From NCBI GenBank assembly GCA_031771865.1, contig JASISA010000027.1, positions 3,162,001 through 3,226,000 on the forward strand: 64,000 nt of DNA, read 5' to 3'. A program made the position numbers and the translations under genes. The stretch's first letter is position 1; each line of letters opens with the position of its first letter. This document shows, piece by piece, positions 34,401 through 45,321 of the stretch. The notes under the pieces are model-generated. The model did no database searches and had not been told where the DNA came from. It saw nothing but the letters and a program-made list of their open reading frames with translations. The stretch is from Nothophaeocryptopus gaeumannii (Eukaryota > Ascomycota > Dothideomycetes > Mycosphaerellales > Mycosphaerellaceae).

Positions 34401-35345
34401 TGTAGCCTCCAGCTCCTCGATGCGACGATCCTTCTGCGCAGTGCTGTACACCGTGCGCTGGGAGTGGACAGATGCAGTGGCTGGTGAGGAAGGTCGGCGC
34501 GAAAGTGCATTGTTGTGTGTGACTTCGGCGGGAAGCGGTGGTGCTGCAGGCGGGGCGAAGTTCTCCGTAATCGTATCATCTTGGTCGTCGTCGACATCGT
34601 CCGGCTGACTAGTTGTCGACGTGACGGTACTGCAGCGTGCAGTCGTGTCTTCAGTAGTTGTGGTGTTGCTCTCCATCTGGGAGCCGAGGCGCGGCTTGGC
34701 TGCGCTCGTTTTCGAATCATTGCCTCGAGGAGTTGCCGCGGCGCGGACAGCAGGACGCGCGAGTGCAGACTTCACTGGAGGCTTTACGCTGGTGCTCGTG
34801 CCAGTACGAGAAGCATTCGTGGCTGCGGATGGGAGTGTAGATGTTCGGCGACCGGCGATGGCAGAGGCCGGGGCGATGCTTGGTCTCGGTTTGCCGACGG
34901 CGCCGGCGGTGGATTGTTTACTCGGGACGGCTGGACGCGTTCCAACTGCTGACGTACTGCGGTCGCGTGACGTAGACGCGCTCGACGCGTTGGAAGCGCT
35001 TGCAAAGGAAGCAGTCGCGATCTGCTTTGATGGCGACCTGGGCGGGCCTTGAATGCTGCTTGGCCGTGATTTGGGAGGACCTGGGACTCGTGCGGCGGGA
35101 AGATGCGAGTTGACTGGCTTCGAGATGATCGTGAGGCGGTCAGGCTTCGTGAGGAGGCCATGCTTATCCTTGCAGTGGAAGATACGGTGCTTCCTGACGA
35201 CGCCGTCGTGATTGCCTCTGGGTTCATCAAGCTCTACGCCGATCCAGGTGCTACCGCTGTCGTCCCATGGCGTGCCGCCGACGTAGCACACGGTGCCAGT
35301 GCGAGCGTCCCGGTCTTCAACCTTGGATCCGATTTCGAAGGGCAT
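31500..35345 (-). CDS. dynactin large subunit p150(Glued)
   Basis: Links dynein to microtubules and cargo; needed for nuclear migration in hyphae (RO-3 in Neurospora, NUDM in Aspergillus). Single open frame of 1281 aa. Residues about 1-75 form a CAP-Gly domain (GTVCYVGGTPW, WIGVELDEPRG, NHDGVVRKHRIFHC; the usual GKNDG is NHDG here). A basic Ser/Pro-rich linker of about 200 residues follows, then a long coiled coil (about 290-650), the dynactin core (LEAQQASEHLAIVQLILPE, ALLRFKRIEFKASLIQ), a second coiled coil near 1030-1120, and a short conserved tail. The last ~50 residues (after ENKLAWMPAKKAP) look unlike the family and may lie beyond an unrecognised intron. It is the longest gene in the window. 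Confidence 0.92.
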   Translation of the reverse strand: MPFEIGSKVEDRDARTGTVCYVGGTPWDDSGSTWIGVELDEPRGNHDGVVRKHRIFHCKDKHGLLTKPDRLTIISKPVNSHLPAARVPGPPKSRPSSIQGPPRSPSKQIATASFASASNASSASTSRDRSTSAVGTRPAVPSKQSTAGAVGKPRPSIAPASAIAGRRTSTLPSAATNASRTGTSTSVKPPVKSALARPAVRAAATPRGNDSKTSAAKPRLGSQMESNTTTTEDTTARCSTVTSTTSQPDDVDDDQDDTITENFAPPAAPPLPAEVTHNNALSRRPSSPATASVHSQRTVYSTAQKDRRIEELEATARLQDRKLSEVRELKKDNEKLLRERDVARSAIEKVNAKYKPQQKELEEAKKILANYESHMESIEEARSQDQLDIENALLDREMAEEEAENAKHELEAVKARNEELELELEILKEENNELGKEMSPEERSSAGFLQLQKTNERLREALLRLRDMAQDEKHELKERISLLEDQIKDIDGLKSELNETQEKLASSRTDAEDLRQQLEIAQGAEDIIERLGEDNEALQIKISEQNAIIEDLENLKEINDELEVNHIEAEKQLSDEIDFRDGIIAELKRSVQDLQTAKDEAEYNISRFRSLVGQLQSDLQDMQASKEITESEAVDLSNKSRAMVDLNQKLQSSAAKTQIKTIDLELGKLEAQQASEHLAIVQLILPETFQTDRDSVLALLRFKRIEFKASLIQSSIRDRIASFGTRGQDEQVFAGIEAADRLSWIAGMAERLVNSISSCSVQAFAAYGSAQFELDVVERALDGNIDAIRKDELKESDVAARLGRSIEVMAHLASLHLHPDPADHADRLTMKAKLLQSSMDGATNGLSIARMLIENNLSNPSSADAEDGDEDMSDAVLILNRVKSLTELSRNVKVATGRILNALTELKARSLTLEVTFLEKFDHAEEAATDIITYVCKGGAALQDLFTEEGRIEPFASSEVSVVLSHVASAVFSVATEAGPFATLNAHLRNLNELIMDLSALPRDLDNTVEFERAHAPWIERAEDLKRAKAANVDMEAELARSQESVRERDALIKQKETELNEHGIRIEMLEARLKAASQSSGKLQDLQRELAQAKATESRVKANLERTIQNAESEKDRIREEVNMAADAKASNVTHPTEGRNVSAIMNLINQHHEHRIFGLEGACRHLSHERQQQQQLRSQMTGDGLDWLREQRTVSSCSTLSDFGSITGTITVAKRREPTIELSDKAENKLAWMPAKKAPSFQLARCREDWAGREGALRPRILHSGERDTGGGVRSLTAA

Positions 35346-36078
35346 GATGACTGTTTCTGGTGCTATTCATAATGGCAAAAGGGTCGTCAAATGTGGTTGC
35401 TTGGATTCTGAAACTGGCAAATGGTGTTTGAAGTGTGTCTGGGTTGCTGGTGCTTTCTGGTGGTGGGTGGTGCTTGCGGTTGTTGGTGGTCAAGAGAGAG
35501 AGGAAGCTGCACGCGACGCAGCTTTCGACCTGCGTACGGGCGCACCCGAGCGACCCGTCGGAACCTTCCAGCCTACACACATGAACTCCTTACTTAAGCT
35601 GCGAAGCGGTCTCCTCGTCTGCCTCCAATTGTTCTCGATACTAGAGCCAGGTGGGCATGAACAGCCGAGTCGACTTCAGTCCAGAGCAGTAGATGCCAGA
35701 CGTTTGTAACGATTGTGTGTCCTACGCACATGTACGTCTTTTGCCAGCCAGTCTACCTTCATGCAATACCTGATTTCGGGTGCACGAATTTGTATGGCTG
35801 TCTCGACACCGCCGTCTTTCCCGGCTCATCTGCTCCTTCCCCTTGCTATACTGCGCTTCTTTCCATTCACAATGCTCGTGTCCCTACCACGCCTTGATGT
35901 CTTGCGGCCCACCTCACTCAGAATCTCTCACTCAGCTCCCACTGGGATTCGTGTGCTAGTAGTGCGCTGTAGGGCTGTACTCTCACGGCCATAACGAGTG
36001 CGTTGCCTATGACCCTATGGCCCGATTCGATCGAAGGAACATTCAGCGCGAGACTCCCGACAGACAAGCAATGGATCA
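35346..36078. other. intergenic, no supported gene
   Basis: Promoter side of the dynactin gene and 3' side of the FAM192A-like gene. Short frames only. Confidence 0.5.
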
Positions 36079-36829
36079 TCAGTCTTCATCAGAAGAGTAT
36101 GCGCCGAGGCCAAGTCCCGCGCTGGCAGCAGTAGCAGTAGCCGAGTTCTGGGGCTGCAGGCCACCTGGCTTGCTTACTTCCAGGTTTTCAGGAGCAGTTC
36201 CAGATTGGTCGTCTTGGACCTGATATGGCGTAGTCAATGTTGTAGCCTTTTCAGTCGCGGAGCTCTTGCGCAACTTCACGCCCAGGTCCCGTGATACTGG
36301 TTTCTTGCGCTTACGTCCTGCCCAATTCGTTTGCTCGCCACTCGTAGAAGATTCTGCAGTTCTGGCAGCACGCTCGGCATCCTCCTGAGATTTCCGGAAT
36401 GCGTCGAGCTGCTGTGCCGTCTGCTTTCGCACTTCGGCGTCCTCTGAGCCATCGACAAAGTTCAGCACACATACTGCATCGCGTAGTATCAGATCACTAT
36501 AACTTACGCGCACGTGTCTGTTGTACGACATGGCTCAGAAACTCCACCTCATCGTCATCGAGTGACCGAAATTGGTTCCGTAGCTTGTTTTGCTCTTCGA
36601 ATGCTTCCTGTTTTGCGGCTTACCACTCTGACTGGTCAGTCGAGTCTCAACGACGTACAGAGAAGCTATCACCTTTGTTCGCCTGAAGAGTTTCGTAAAG
36701 GGACCCTCCCTCTTCCTTGGGCGCTGCGGCTTTGCGGGTAGCTGCCTCGTGCGCTTTTTGCCAGGCCTCGTCGTATTCTGCTGGCTCGGCCGATGTTTGA
36801 TCGGCGCCTGCAGAAACGAAGCGCGACAT
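36079..36829 (-). CDS. FAM192A/NIP30 (Fyv6-like) nuclear protein
   Basis: Family with an N-terminal NIP30 domain; the human protein binds proteasome activator PA28-gamma and the yeast relative Fyv6 acts in splicing. Three exons from ATG 36829: MSRFVSAGADQ...ETLQANK; then AAKQEAFEEQNKLRNQFRSL followed by DDDEVEFLSHVVQQTRA; then QDAEVRKQTAQQLDAFRKSQ and a Ser/Lys-rich tail (GRKRKKPVSRDLGVKLRK, likely nuclear signal) ending in the acidic SSDED. Introns run about 36606-36659 and 36446-36502; spliced phases agree and restore the typical TRA-x-EE-x-VRKET-like block. About 210 aa. Confidence 0.82.
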
Positions 36830-37241
36830 GGTACGTAAGGGATTTGTTGCGAGCGTACAGTATGCTGAAGACTACCCACCTGGCTCTGAATGGGGCGGTG
36901 TGGTCAAGGGGCAAGGAGGGATGCACGCCCAGGCGAAGAGTGAAGTCTTTGCCAAGGCGGGCGGAAAACACTTCGCCGTCTCCGCACACTTTCGTTGTTG
37001 TTCTTTGGCATCACAGATCACGCGCGCCAGAGCAGAACGATCAGATCAGCTTCCCGCGTGCGTCTAGGCAGAGCTCTAGGATACTGCGGAGAATCGGTGC
37101 AGCTCCCTTCACACGAGCACTATCATTGTCGGCGGTGATCTCCAATGCATGTGAAAGCTTCAGTTGTACGCCTCCTCACAGGCCAGGCCTGTGCGCCCTA
37201 CACCCCTTTCCGTCCGTCTGCTGGAAATCCGCCTCCGCCAG

Positions 37242-39797
37242 ATGGCAACACAGATTCCACCCGCTGGCAATGCGTCGCTGAACTACGCGCCGCCTACTTT
37301 GCAACATGGCAAAGACGTCCGCGCCGAATCTCCCGGTCGAGGCGCCAACAGCGCGAAGCGCCAGAAGGTGACCAGGGGTAAGAAGCATTTCGCCCCACAG
37401 TGACTGACTTCATGCTCACGCGAAGTCGACAGCCTGCGACAAGTGCAAATCGAAGAGAAGACGGTGCTCGGGCGAGCTCCCTTGTGAATCACGTTATTCA
37501 AGTGGCTCTCAATGCACCTACCTAGCTTCCTACACACGGGGGAGGCTGGTTCAACCTACGCCGTCCGCGCACATAACGTCGCCATCCATGTTTGATTCGT
37601 TGCAGTCTGTCCAACCGGGCGAGCCATTGATGACCTCCAGTGGAGCAGAAACCTACGCGAAGAGTTCCAGAGCTGGCTCTCCAGAAGCCTTGTCAACCTT
37701 CGCCGGCCAATATTTGGGACCAGTAAGAGCATCCTAGGCCTCGAGCAATCTCTGAGATCATCACTGACCCAGCATTCCCGAGGTTCAGACATCTCCATAT
37801 GCCTTTTTGCGCCGCGCCTGGAAACGATTTGAGGGAGATGGCTCCAACGCGCGATCTGTTCACACTCACGAAGATCTTGCTCCTTCCGATGACATCTTCT
37901 GTGTGTCTTTCCCTGGGCAAAGACGTTATACTTCTTTCAAACCTTCACTAACCCACTCGCCTATCGGAAATAGCTTACGGAGACCGCCAACTGCCCTTCG
38001 CTGATGACAGAGTGGAGGCTCTTCGACTCCCTAGTCGTTCGACGACTGCAACACTGTTCGACCGATATTTCTCCTGGGCCATGCCGACATATAGGTTTCT
38101 GCACAAGCAAACGGTTTCTCAGTGGCTAGAGATGTTTCATCAAATGGAGGAGCATGGCCCAGAGCGTGTGTCGCTACTTCCCGCCCGTCGAGCTGCCGTC
38201 TTGATGGTGCTCGCGACCGCGCGGTTATTCAACATCGACGTGCGAGATGAAATCCTCGACCCGGATGAGAAGTCATGGATGGACAGTGACAGATTCTTCA
38301 GAGCAGCACAAGAACATCTGAGCGCGGAACGAGGGAAAGCTCGGCTAGAATCTGTTCAAGCAAGGATAGCTACTTGCCTCTACCTGGTTCGTCTCTCTGC
38401 TGCTATATTTCCGCTTCTTCACAGCAGTCACTAATCCACTTCCTGTCCAAAGCTTCACACGTCTCGGCCTAATCAGGCTTGGTATACCTTTGGCACGACT
38501 TTTCAGCTCGTAATGGCACTGGGATTGCATAGAGCCAACAATCCTGCAATCTCACAAGACCTAATTACCACAGAGTGCCGCAAACGAGCCTTTTGGGCCG
38601 CTTCGACACTGGACATATACTTCAGTAAGATCTCGAGATGGCAAACACAGTCTGTCACGTCTACTGAACTTTGCACCTATAGGCGTGATACTCGGTCGAC
38701 CACCAATGATTCATCTGGAAGACATTGATCAACGGTTGCCAGACTCAATCGATGACGAGGACATGACCGGCGCTGGGTTTGTGCAGGGAAGACCACGAGG
38801 TGACAGCGTCATTCGGGCATCGATTTTGCATGTATGTTCATTCAGGGCAAACAAGTCCGCGCCACTGGCTGACTATCTCCTCCTTTGCGACAGGCCCAAA
38901 TTACACGCATCGTCAAGAACGCCGCCCGAGAGCAGTCTAATGTTGAGCGCAGAAGCAATCAGCAGAAGCTCGAGGCTGCCGTCACACTAAACTCAGAGTT
39001 GGCAGATTGGCACTCATCTCTGCCCGTTGTTTTGTCTGGTGCGATACATCCATCCAGCCTGATCCCAATTTTTCGTCGCCAGATAACGGTATTGCAGCTT
39101 GCTCATGCCCACGCTCAGATGTTGATAAATCGGCCGAGTCTCTTGCTAGATTCCACTAATGCTGGCCTAAAGGAAACACAGGTGCAGGTCTGTCTCTCGG
39201 CAGCGAAATCCACGCTCGATATTATCCTTGCTGCGGGCTTGAGTAAGGCTGTATTCCAGGCATTCTGGTACACACAGTTTGTGTCATGTGAGCACCACCC
39301 CAAACAGAAAATATGGTTGAAACATGTGCTGATGCTTGTCGTCGGTGGAAGTCAATGCACTAACGATCCTATACGTATCGGTGATACTACGCAAGCATGG
39401 TCGTCTTCCAGATCGGGATGCAAATTTCAACCAAGAAGAACTCTTGCAGCTAGCAGAAACGGTGCAGAGGCATCTTATTGATGCAACGGAGGCAAATGCT
39501 CCCAGTCTACGATACAGCTTTGTTTTGGAAGAACTTCAACAGGAAGCACGTCGAGTCACGGCCAAGTCGGCGCATCGCCCACCCCATCTCAGCGCTCTGA
39601 TCGATGGACCACCCTCCAACCCTCAGAATATGGTCGAATCTGCGGATACAGCGGGTGTCAACCGAGTGCTGGAATCGGTAGAGTCAAGCTCATCCGATCC
39701 TCTGGTTGACGCATTCGCTCACGACTTTCCTTTAGACCCGGATCTATTCTTCACGTTGGACTCTTTCCCATTCTCGGATTTCAATCAGGTAGACTGA
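37242..39797 (+). CDS. Zn2Cys6 transcription factor with an altered zinc cluster
   Basis: Exon 1 (ATG 37242) ends in a basic KRQKVTRG stretch. The next exon encodes the cluster ACDKCKSKRRRCSGELPCES followed by RYSSGSQCTY. Five of six Cys are present; the fifth, expected three residues after PC (C-x2-C), is Arg (CGT). Further exons give TSPYAFLRRAWKRFEG, SYGDRQLPFADD, and the fungal transcription-factor domain: FDRYFSWAMPTYRFLHK, WYTFGTTFQLVMALGLHRAN, KRAFWAASTLDIYF, ILGRPPMIHLEDIDQ. The gene ends at TGA 39797 with an acidic/aromatic C-terminus (LDPDLFFTLDSFPFSDF) that looks like an activation region. I count seven introns. It converges with the monooxygenase gene 180 bp downstream. Target genes unknown. 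Confidence 0.85.
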
Positions 39798-39977
39798 GCT
39801 GCTTGGTCGGCCTCGTATACTGTGTGGTGGTAACGTAGTCTTTGCCAGCTCCTCGGACTGTTTGTCTTGTGGAAAATTTGGGGAGCGATATGCCGTGCGT
39901 AGGCAGCTCGTATGTGGTGCAATACCTAAGTCTGCGAGCATGAACGTCAGCGAGCACCAACCGGAGATGCTTTTGCC

Positions 39978-42475
39978 TTACACATCATCGACGCAAAAAT
40001 GCTCGGCATGAGCAATATATGTGCTCTGAGGGTTTCTTCCCTTGGCGACAGGCGCAAATTGCATGCTATGGATCTACGGGCAATGGAAGTCAATGTCTGG
40101 CAGCATCAGAGAACGTCAGCGGGGAAGAATAGACTTACCAGGTGATCAACTTCGAGATCGCTGTTCGGCTTGACGGTCCATACGCTCAGCTCATCTCTCT
40201 CTTCCGAATACCTATAGACATATCGTGTCTTTGCAGGTATGGAACCTCGATTCGAAAGGGCCTCAATGTACAAATATTCAAAGTCGAAGGTCGAATCGTC
40301 TTCTCCAGCTGTTACAACCCGTAGATGGAAGGCCGCGACGCCGTCAAGAGTCCCGGCTGAGGAACCGGGCACGGCGCTTTGTATGGATCTTTCAATGTTC
40401 CACTTCCCGTGTAGCGCTCGGAAAACTGCGCGGGCGATGAAGCGGCCTTCGGTTTTGATTGCGGTGTAAACTTCATGTAGGTCGTCCATGACTGCAGCTG
40501 CATGAGTTGCATCTGAATCTGCTGAGAGGTACTGAGAAGCAAGGGTGTTAGCCAGCAAGACTAGACTTCACTCAGATTTCTTACTCTTGACGGCGAGATG
40601 GGTCCTTCACGCTCCGCAAAGGCGCCATCATTCCTCTTGAGATGCATTTTAGTCGACAGCTCCTCCATATACCCCAGGTAGTCACCAAACCTTTGCTCGC
40701 GTTAGGAGAGATATCTAACAAGTCATCGGAGAATTGAGCTTACCAGTACTGTGGAACATCGAGACTCTGTTCGGAAATAGCTTTTCGTAGATCGAGGAGT
40801 CTTTCAGTCTCTTCATATTGGCACGGCTCGGGTTTCTCATTGGAGAGCCAACGCGCCGCCGTGAGTCTCGCTTGCATCTCGATGATGGGCCAGTAGGGCC
40901 CTTCATACATACCAAGAAGCGCCAGCTCAGGAACCTTCGGCGCGAACGTCTGCCAACCTTGAAGTATCAAAGGCAGACGCATACTCTGATCACAATGCAA
41001 AGCTTGCTTGACGTCTTCCGGCAAGAAGTCGATTGCAGAAGCGGGCGAGTAACCTGTCGCGTGAATGACAGCCCCAACATCCCGAACCTCGCTGTTGCCA
41101 TTCTTGGCTTGTATCTCGGCGGTGACAGTCTCATTGCTCGATTCCTGCAGCGACGCTACCCTTCCAGACACGACTTCAATGAGGCCGCTTCGCACGTATT
41201 CGGGGTAGCTCTCAGATAGGGCTACGTGCGCAGTCGATCGGGGCTCACCAGGAGGAATCATGAGAGCCTTCGCACCAAGATCAGATTGATCGCTGGGATG
41301 CTCTCCACCAACCAATTTCTGAATTGCGCCATGAATCATGTCCTTGACCTCTTTCCCCACTTTACCAGCGTTCCCGGTAATAGGGCCCGACGGACGCCTG
41401 GCAAGGTCGTATAATTGAAGGTCAATGGGCGCGAAGCTTGTCGACTCAGCTAATGGGACGTAGGGAGGTAACGCGTAGAGCGGGCGGGGACAGACATGTA
41501 CGATCTTACAATCTTTGTACGGCTCCGGTTTCCCATTTCTGTCATTGGGAGAATACCATGCATCTGAGAGCTGTTGCGCAACAGCGGCTGCTGCCTCTCC
41601 TGCTGAATTACCACCTCCGATGAGGAGAATGTTTTTGCCGCTCGCAGACTTGGGCTCCGGGAAGAGATCTCCCAGATGCCGAAATTGAGAGCTATGCAAA
41701 GCTCTGATACCCAGATTGGGGGAGGTATACCGGACGTTTCGGCTGAGTGAGCGAGGTTGCGAAAAGAATCCGGATGCGAGTATGAAGTACTCAAAGTCTG
41801 AGCTCTGTAGATTTCCTTCAGAGTCTCTCGTTGTGACCTTCCACGTTGCTGTGTCTCCGTTTCCTAATCTTTGCGTCCCAATGACCTCTCTGCGAAATTT
41901 GATGATGCCATCTGGGATATTCTTCGCACGGTAGGCTTCTAGGTACCGATTAACCTGCCAGGCTTTTGGAAACATTGGCGCCTTCTTCTTAGCATCGTGA
42001 CTGTCGCGTTTCGTGGTTGCTTGTTCGTTTCGTTGAAGATCGACCGAGTTCCAATCGAGATCGGAGAAGGCAACGGTGAATCTCGAAAGGTCTAAGGTGG
42101 AAGGGTTGACGTGTTAGCGGGCGTCCTGATATGGCTGCATCCTTTGATCTATTTACTCGTTGGAGTATCAGGACTCAGAACCCCATCATCAGAATCGAAG
42201 TCCAACGCCCAAATCCCGCCAATCAAGTAGGAAATTAGTATACACTTGAGACAATTTATGGCTATCGTCGACAGTCCTTACTCGATGGCCCTTCTCGAAG
42301 ACAGTGACATGGAAATGGCCAGTCTTGAGCAAGACTTTGGCACCTGCAAGACCTGCCTACAGAATTGAGAGTGTGTAGTTAGTATGGCTGAGAAGCGACA
42401 AGAGAGAGGCATGGCGGATTCTTACTTACCGGTCCCGCCCCAACGATGCACACTCCCTTCTTCATCCCGACGCGG
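39978..42475 (-). CDS. flavin monooxygenase fused to a DUF6314 domain
   Basis: FAD- and NAD(P)H-dependent oxidase of the FMO-like group. Exon 1 (ATG 42475) gives MKKGVCIVGAGP; exon 2 continues AGLAGAKVLLKTGHFHVTVF, completing the FAD GxGxxG. Then IGGIWALDFDSD, LSRFTVAFSDLDW, and the long exon with the second nucleotide site LLIGGGNSAGEAAAA and HATGY. Two further introns (about 40740 and 40565-40530) join it in frame to FGDYLGYMEELS, then the DUF6314 part (ALHGKWNIERSI, FDFEYLYIE, TRYVYRYSEERDELSVW). A last intron (GTAAGT near 40140) adds the family C-terminus ending EHFCVDDV at TAA 39978. The intron before IGGIW lacks an AG where expected; see findings. The substrate is unknown. Confidence 0.85.
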
Positions 42476-42997
42476 GAAACTTGGATGCTCGAAGGGATAG
42501 GACTGGCGGTCGAGGCAGGTTACCGGCGTGCAGGTTGTTGCCAGGCGACAATATATACATATATAGATGCGTCGAACAAATTTAGGTGACAAGCATGCTC
42601 TGTACAGTAGAACTACGCGACGATGCTTGTGCCTACTACTACTGCCAGAAGATGTGGTGGTGTTCTCGCAGCGCTTGTTTCGATGTTGTCAGCCGCAGTG
42701 TGTGCAACACAGATGAGGTACATGTACATCAGTTGGCCTTACGAGCCATCGTCGCCGGCTTTCTCGGCCGAAAAAGCGGCCGCTCGCCTCGTCCTTCTCG
42801 CCCCAGCTGGCCAGCCTGAAAGGCCCAGGTAACTACTGAGTAAGTCATCCATACCTTGCAGGTAGTCTACTACCTGGAACAGGCGGCAACATATTCAGCA
42901 TCCACATCGTCCATACCACCACACAGACATCACGAAATCCACCAGTATATACGCATCCCACACTCAACCGTGCTCTACTTGACAACAGCGCGCCAGT
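42476..42997. other. divergent promoter region
   Basis: Between the divergent monooxygenase and CUE-like genes. A run ATATATACATATATAG (about 42549-42565) could be a TATA element for the minus-strand gene. No gene seen. Confidence 0.4.
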
Positions 42998-43423
42998 ATG
43001 TCTCGTCAGGGAGAAAGCTCGAACAACCCATGGGCGGACCAAGTGTCGCAGCAAGGACAACCACCTCTGCAGCAGCAGCAGCAGCAACCACAACAGTATC
43101 AACAATCACAACAACATCTGTACCAACAGCCTCAAGCACCGCAGAGCGGGCACAGCGGCGGCTATGCACCCCCTCCAAGGCCACCGCCGCGCAGAGCAGA
43201 CACGTTTGAGCTCCCTCAGAACGAGCGTGGCGAGCAGCGCGAAGCCATGGAGGCATTTGAGATGAATCGGAGCAAGCCAGAGTCCCAGACCGACAAAGAC
43301 GTTGCCCAGTTGCAGAATGAGTATCCGAAGCTGGACGGCAGCCTGGTCGCCGCCTTGTATTCTGATTCGCAGTCTGTAAGCGCGACAAGGGAGATGCTGA
43401 ATGAACTGGCCGAGTCGGAATGA
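42998..43423 (+). CDS. small Gln-rich protein with a CUE/UBA-like C-terminus
   Basis: Single exon of 141 aa. The N-terminal half is Gln- and Pro-rich (CAG repeats at about 43068-43087). The C-terminal ~40 residues (LQNEYPKLDGSLVAALYSDS, then ATREMLNELAE) resemble a CUE domain: a helix, the loop P-K-L-D-x-x-L-V, and a dileucine-like end. CUE domains bind ubiquitin, so a role in ubiquitin-linked trafficking or decay is possible, but this is inference from a short motif. Short unnamed proteins of this layout are common in filamentous ascomycetes. Confidence 0.72.
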   Translation: MSRQGESSNNPWADQVSQQGQPPLQQQQQQPQQYQQSQQHLYQQPQAPQSGHSGGYAPPPRPPPRRADTFELPQNERGEQREAMEAFEMNRSKPESQTDKDVAQLQNEYPKLDGSLVAALYSDSQSVSATREMLNELAESE

Positions 43424-43811
43424 TAATCTGGGAACAAAGATCCACGATAGACACGACATACGATTCCGATCAATCGTATCTTTAAGGTCTTTTCATTTTT
43501 TGTGTTAATGTGGGCGCCAAATCAGCAAGGAGCAGATTGATGATCTGAGCTCTCTCTCAGGAAATAAGGGTAGACGACGTGTATCTGTATCGTCGACTGG
43601 TGGAGTGGACGAGGGAGTCTTGAATACGTGAGGGATGCCTTGTTGGTGCCTGATGAGGGGCGTCGGCTGGGCAGATGGAGCTCCCTCAATGCTACTACCT
43701 CCTACTATACTTTATGTCCAGCGGCGCGCCTATGGTCACATAAACATACTGTGTTCGACGACCGTTCGCTTCGTGAGCATTCATGTAGAAGAGCTCATGT
43801 GAATCCATCGC

Positions 43812-45276
43812 ATGATGTCTCTCTCTGCCCCTCGACGCAGCATACTTCAGCGATTCCACCGCCGGGGTTTCGCCATCTCCTCCGCCCCCTCCACATCTAC
43901 CTCCACCTCCACCCCGTGCGCCCCCTTCCGAGCCTTCTCGCAGTCCACGCCCTCGCGCGCCGACCATGTCCGCATCGTAGAAGTCGGGCCCCGTGATGGC
44001 CTCCAGAACGAGAAGAGCGTTATATCGCCTGAGACCAAAATCGAGCTCGTACAGCGCCTGGCACGGACAGGACTGCAGACCATCGAAGCAGGCTCGTTTG
44101 TGGCGCCGAAATGGGTGCCCCAGGTAGGAGCTCGCCCGTCCCTGCACACGAGACAGCGCCTCTGAAAGATTGTCCATGCTGAGTGCCTGTGCTTTCGTAT
44201 AGATGGCCGCCTCGGACAAGGTGCTGTCCTCGATTCTCACCAATCCGCCCGCCGGAGACGTGACCTATCAGTGGCTGCTGCCGAATATGAAGGGCTTAGA
44301 GAATTACTTCAAGACCATGGACGCGAATAAGAACCCTTCAACGGGAAGCGGGTACCCGACGCCTCCTCCCTCGCCGAGCATCGACAGCGACAGCGGTCCG
44401 GCGCTCAACACCTCCTCGCAGGATCCGAACGCCATGCCCTCGTCCACGTCTGGCGTAGACAGTATGGACAAGCGGCGGCCTGCGCGCTCCGCTCACAAAC
44501 ACGAGGTCTCCATCTTTATGGCAGCCACCGAGTCTTTCAGTATGAGAAACACCAACTGCACAATACAAGAAAGCTTGGATCGCTTCGCGCCGTTGATCAC
44601 CGAGGCCAGCCGCGCTGGCTATCCCGTGCGTGCTTACATCAGTAAGAAACGAAAGGCCGAAAGCCGTCCGCTGTTGCTGAAACCTGCTGACCCTCCCTCC
44701 TTCGCTTTATAGGTGTGGCTCTCGGCTGCCCCTTTGAAGGCCCAGATGTGGATCCTCACAAAGTAGCTGAGCTGGCCGCGTCGCTGCTGGAGCTGGGCGC
44801 CGATGAGATTAGCGTGGCAGACACCACCGGCATGGGCACTGCGCCGCGGACTAGGCAGCTTCTGCAGACTCTCAAGGAGGCGGGCGTGCAGTCGGAAGAT
44901 ATCGCCATGCATTTCCACGACACGTTTGGACAGGCCTTGATCAATACTATGGTCTCGCTGGATCATGGTGTACGAACATTTGACAGCGCGGTAGGTGGGC
45001 TTGGAGGCTGTCCATACAGCCCTGGAGCCACTGGGAATGTCGCCACCGAAGACTTGGTCTACTGCCTTCACAGCCTTGGGGCTCAGACTGGCACAGATCT
45101 CGATGAACTCTGTAGAATAGTAAGTGCGAGAGGCGAACGCGTGCCTGAGGACATTTACTAACGCTTCAACCCCTCCACTTCAGGGCGATTGGATCACATC
45201 CGAGATTGGAAAGCCTAATAGCTCAAGCGCAGGCAAAGCGACCATGTCTCGATTGAAGAGGGATGAGAGTGGGTGA
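43812..45276 (+). CDS. hmgL: 3-hydroxy-3-methylglutaryl-CoA lyase
   Basis: Cleaves HMG-CoA to acetoacetate and acetyl-CoA at the end of leucine breakdown, in mitochondria. Four exons (43812-44123, 44203-44641, 44713-45119, 45184-45276) give 416 aa with matching phases. The Ser/Arg-rich leader (MMSLSAPRRSILQRFHRRGF) looks like a mitochondrial presequence. Catalytic elements: VEVGPRDGLQNE, metal and base residues in MHFHDTFGQ, and the signature GGLGGCPYSPGATGNVATED with the active Cys. A ~55-residue Ser/Pro-rich insert (STGSGYPTPPPSPS to the DKRRPARSAHK region) interrupts the TIM barrel after the LLPNMKGLENY block. It ends 45 bp before the convergent dehydrogenase stop. Confidence 0.93.
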
Positions 45277-45321
45277 GAATTGAGCAAATATACAATTGAG
45301 GCCCGTGCAGCCAAAGCGTCG

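Noticed and set aside
40106..40558. Separate small DUF6314 gene
   Set aside because: Phase-matched introns connect it to the monooxygenase upstream and to a better C-terminus downstream.
37242..42475. Secondary-metabolite cluster of Zn2Cys6 factor plus monooxygenase
   Set aside because: No backbone enzyme (PKS, NRPS, terpene cyclase) lies nearby, and the flanking genes are housekeeping.
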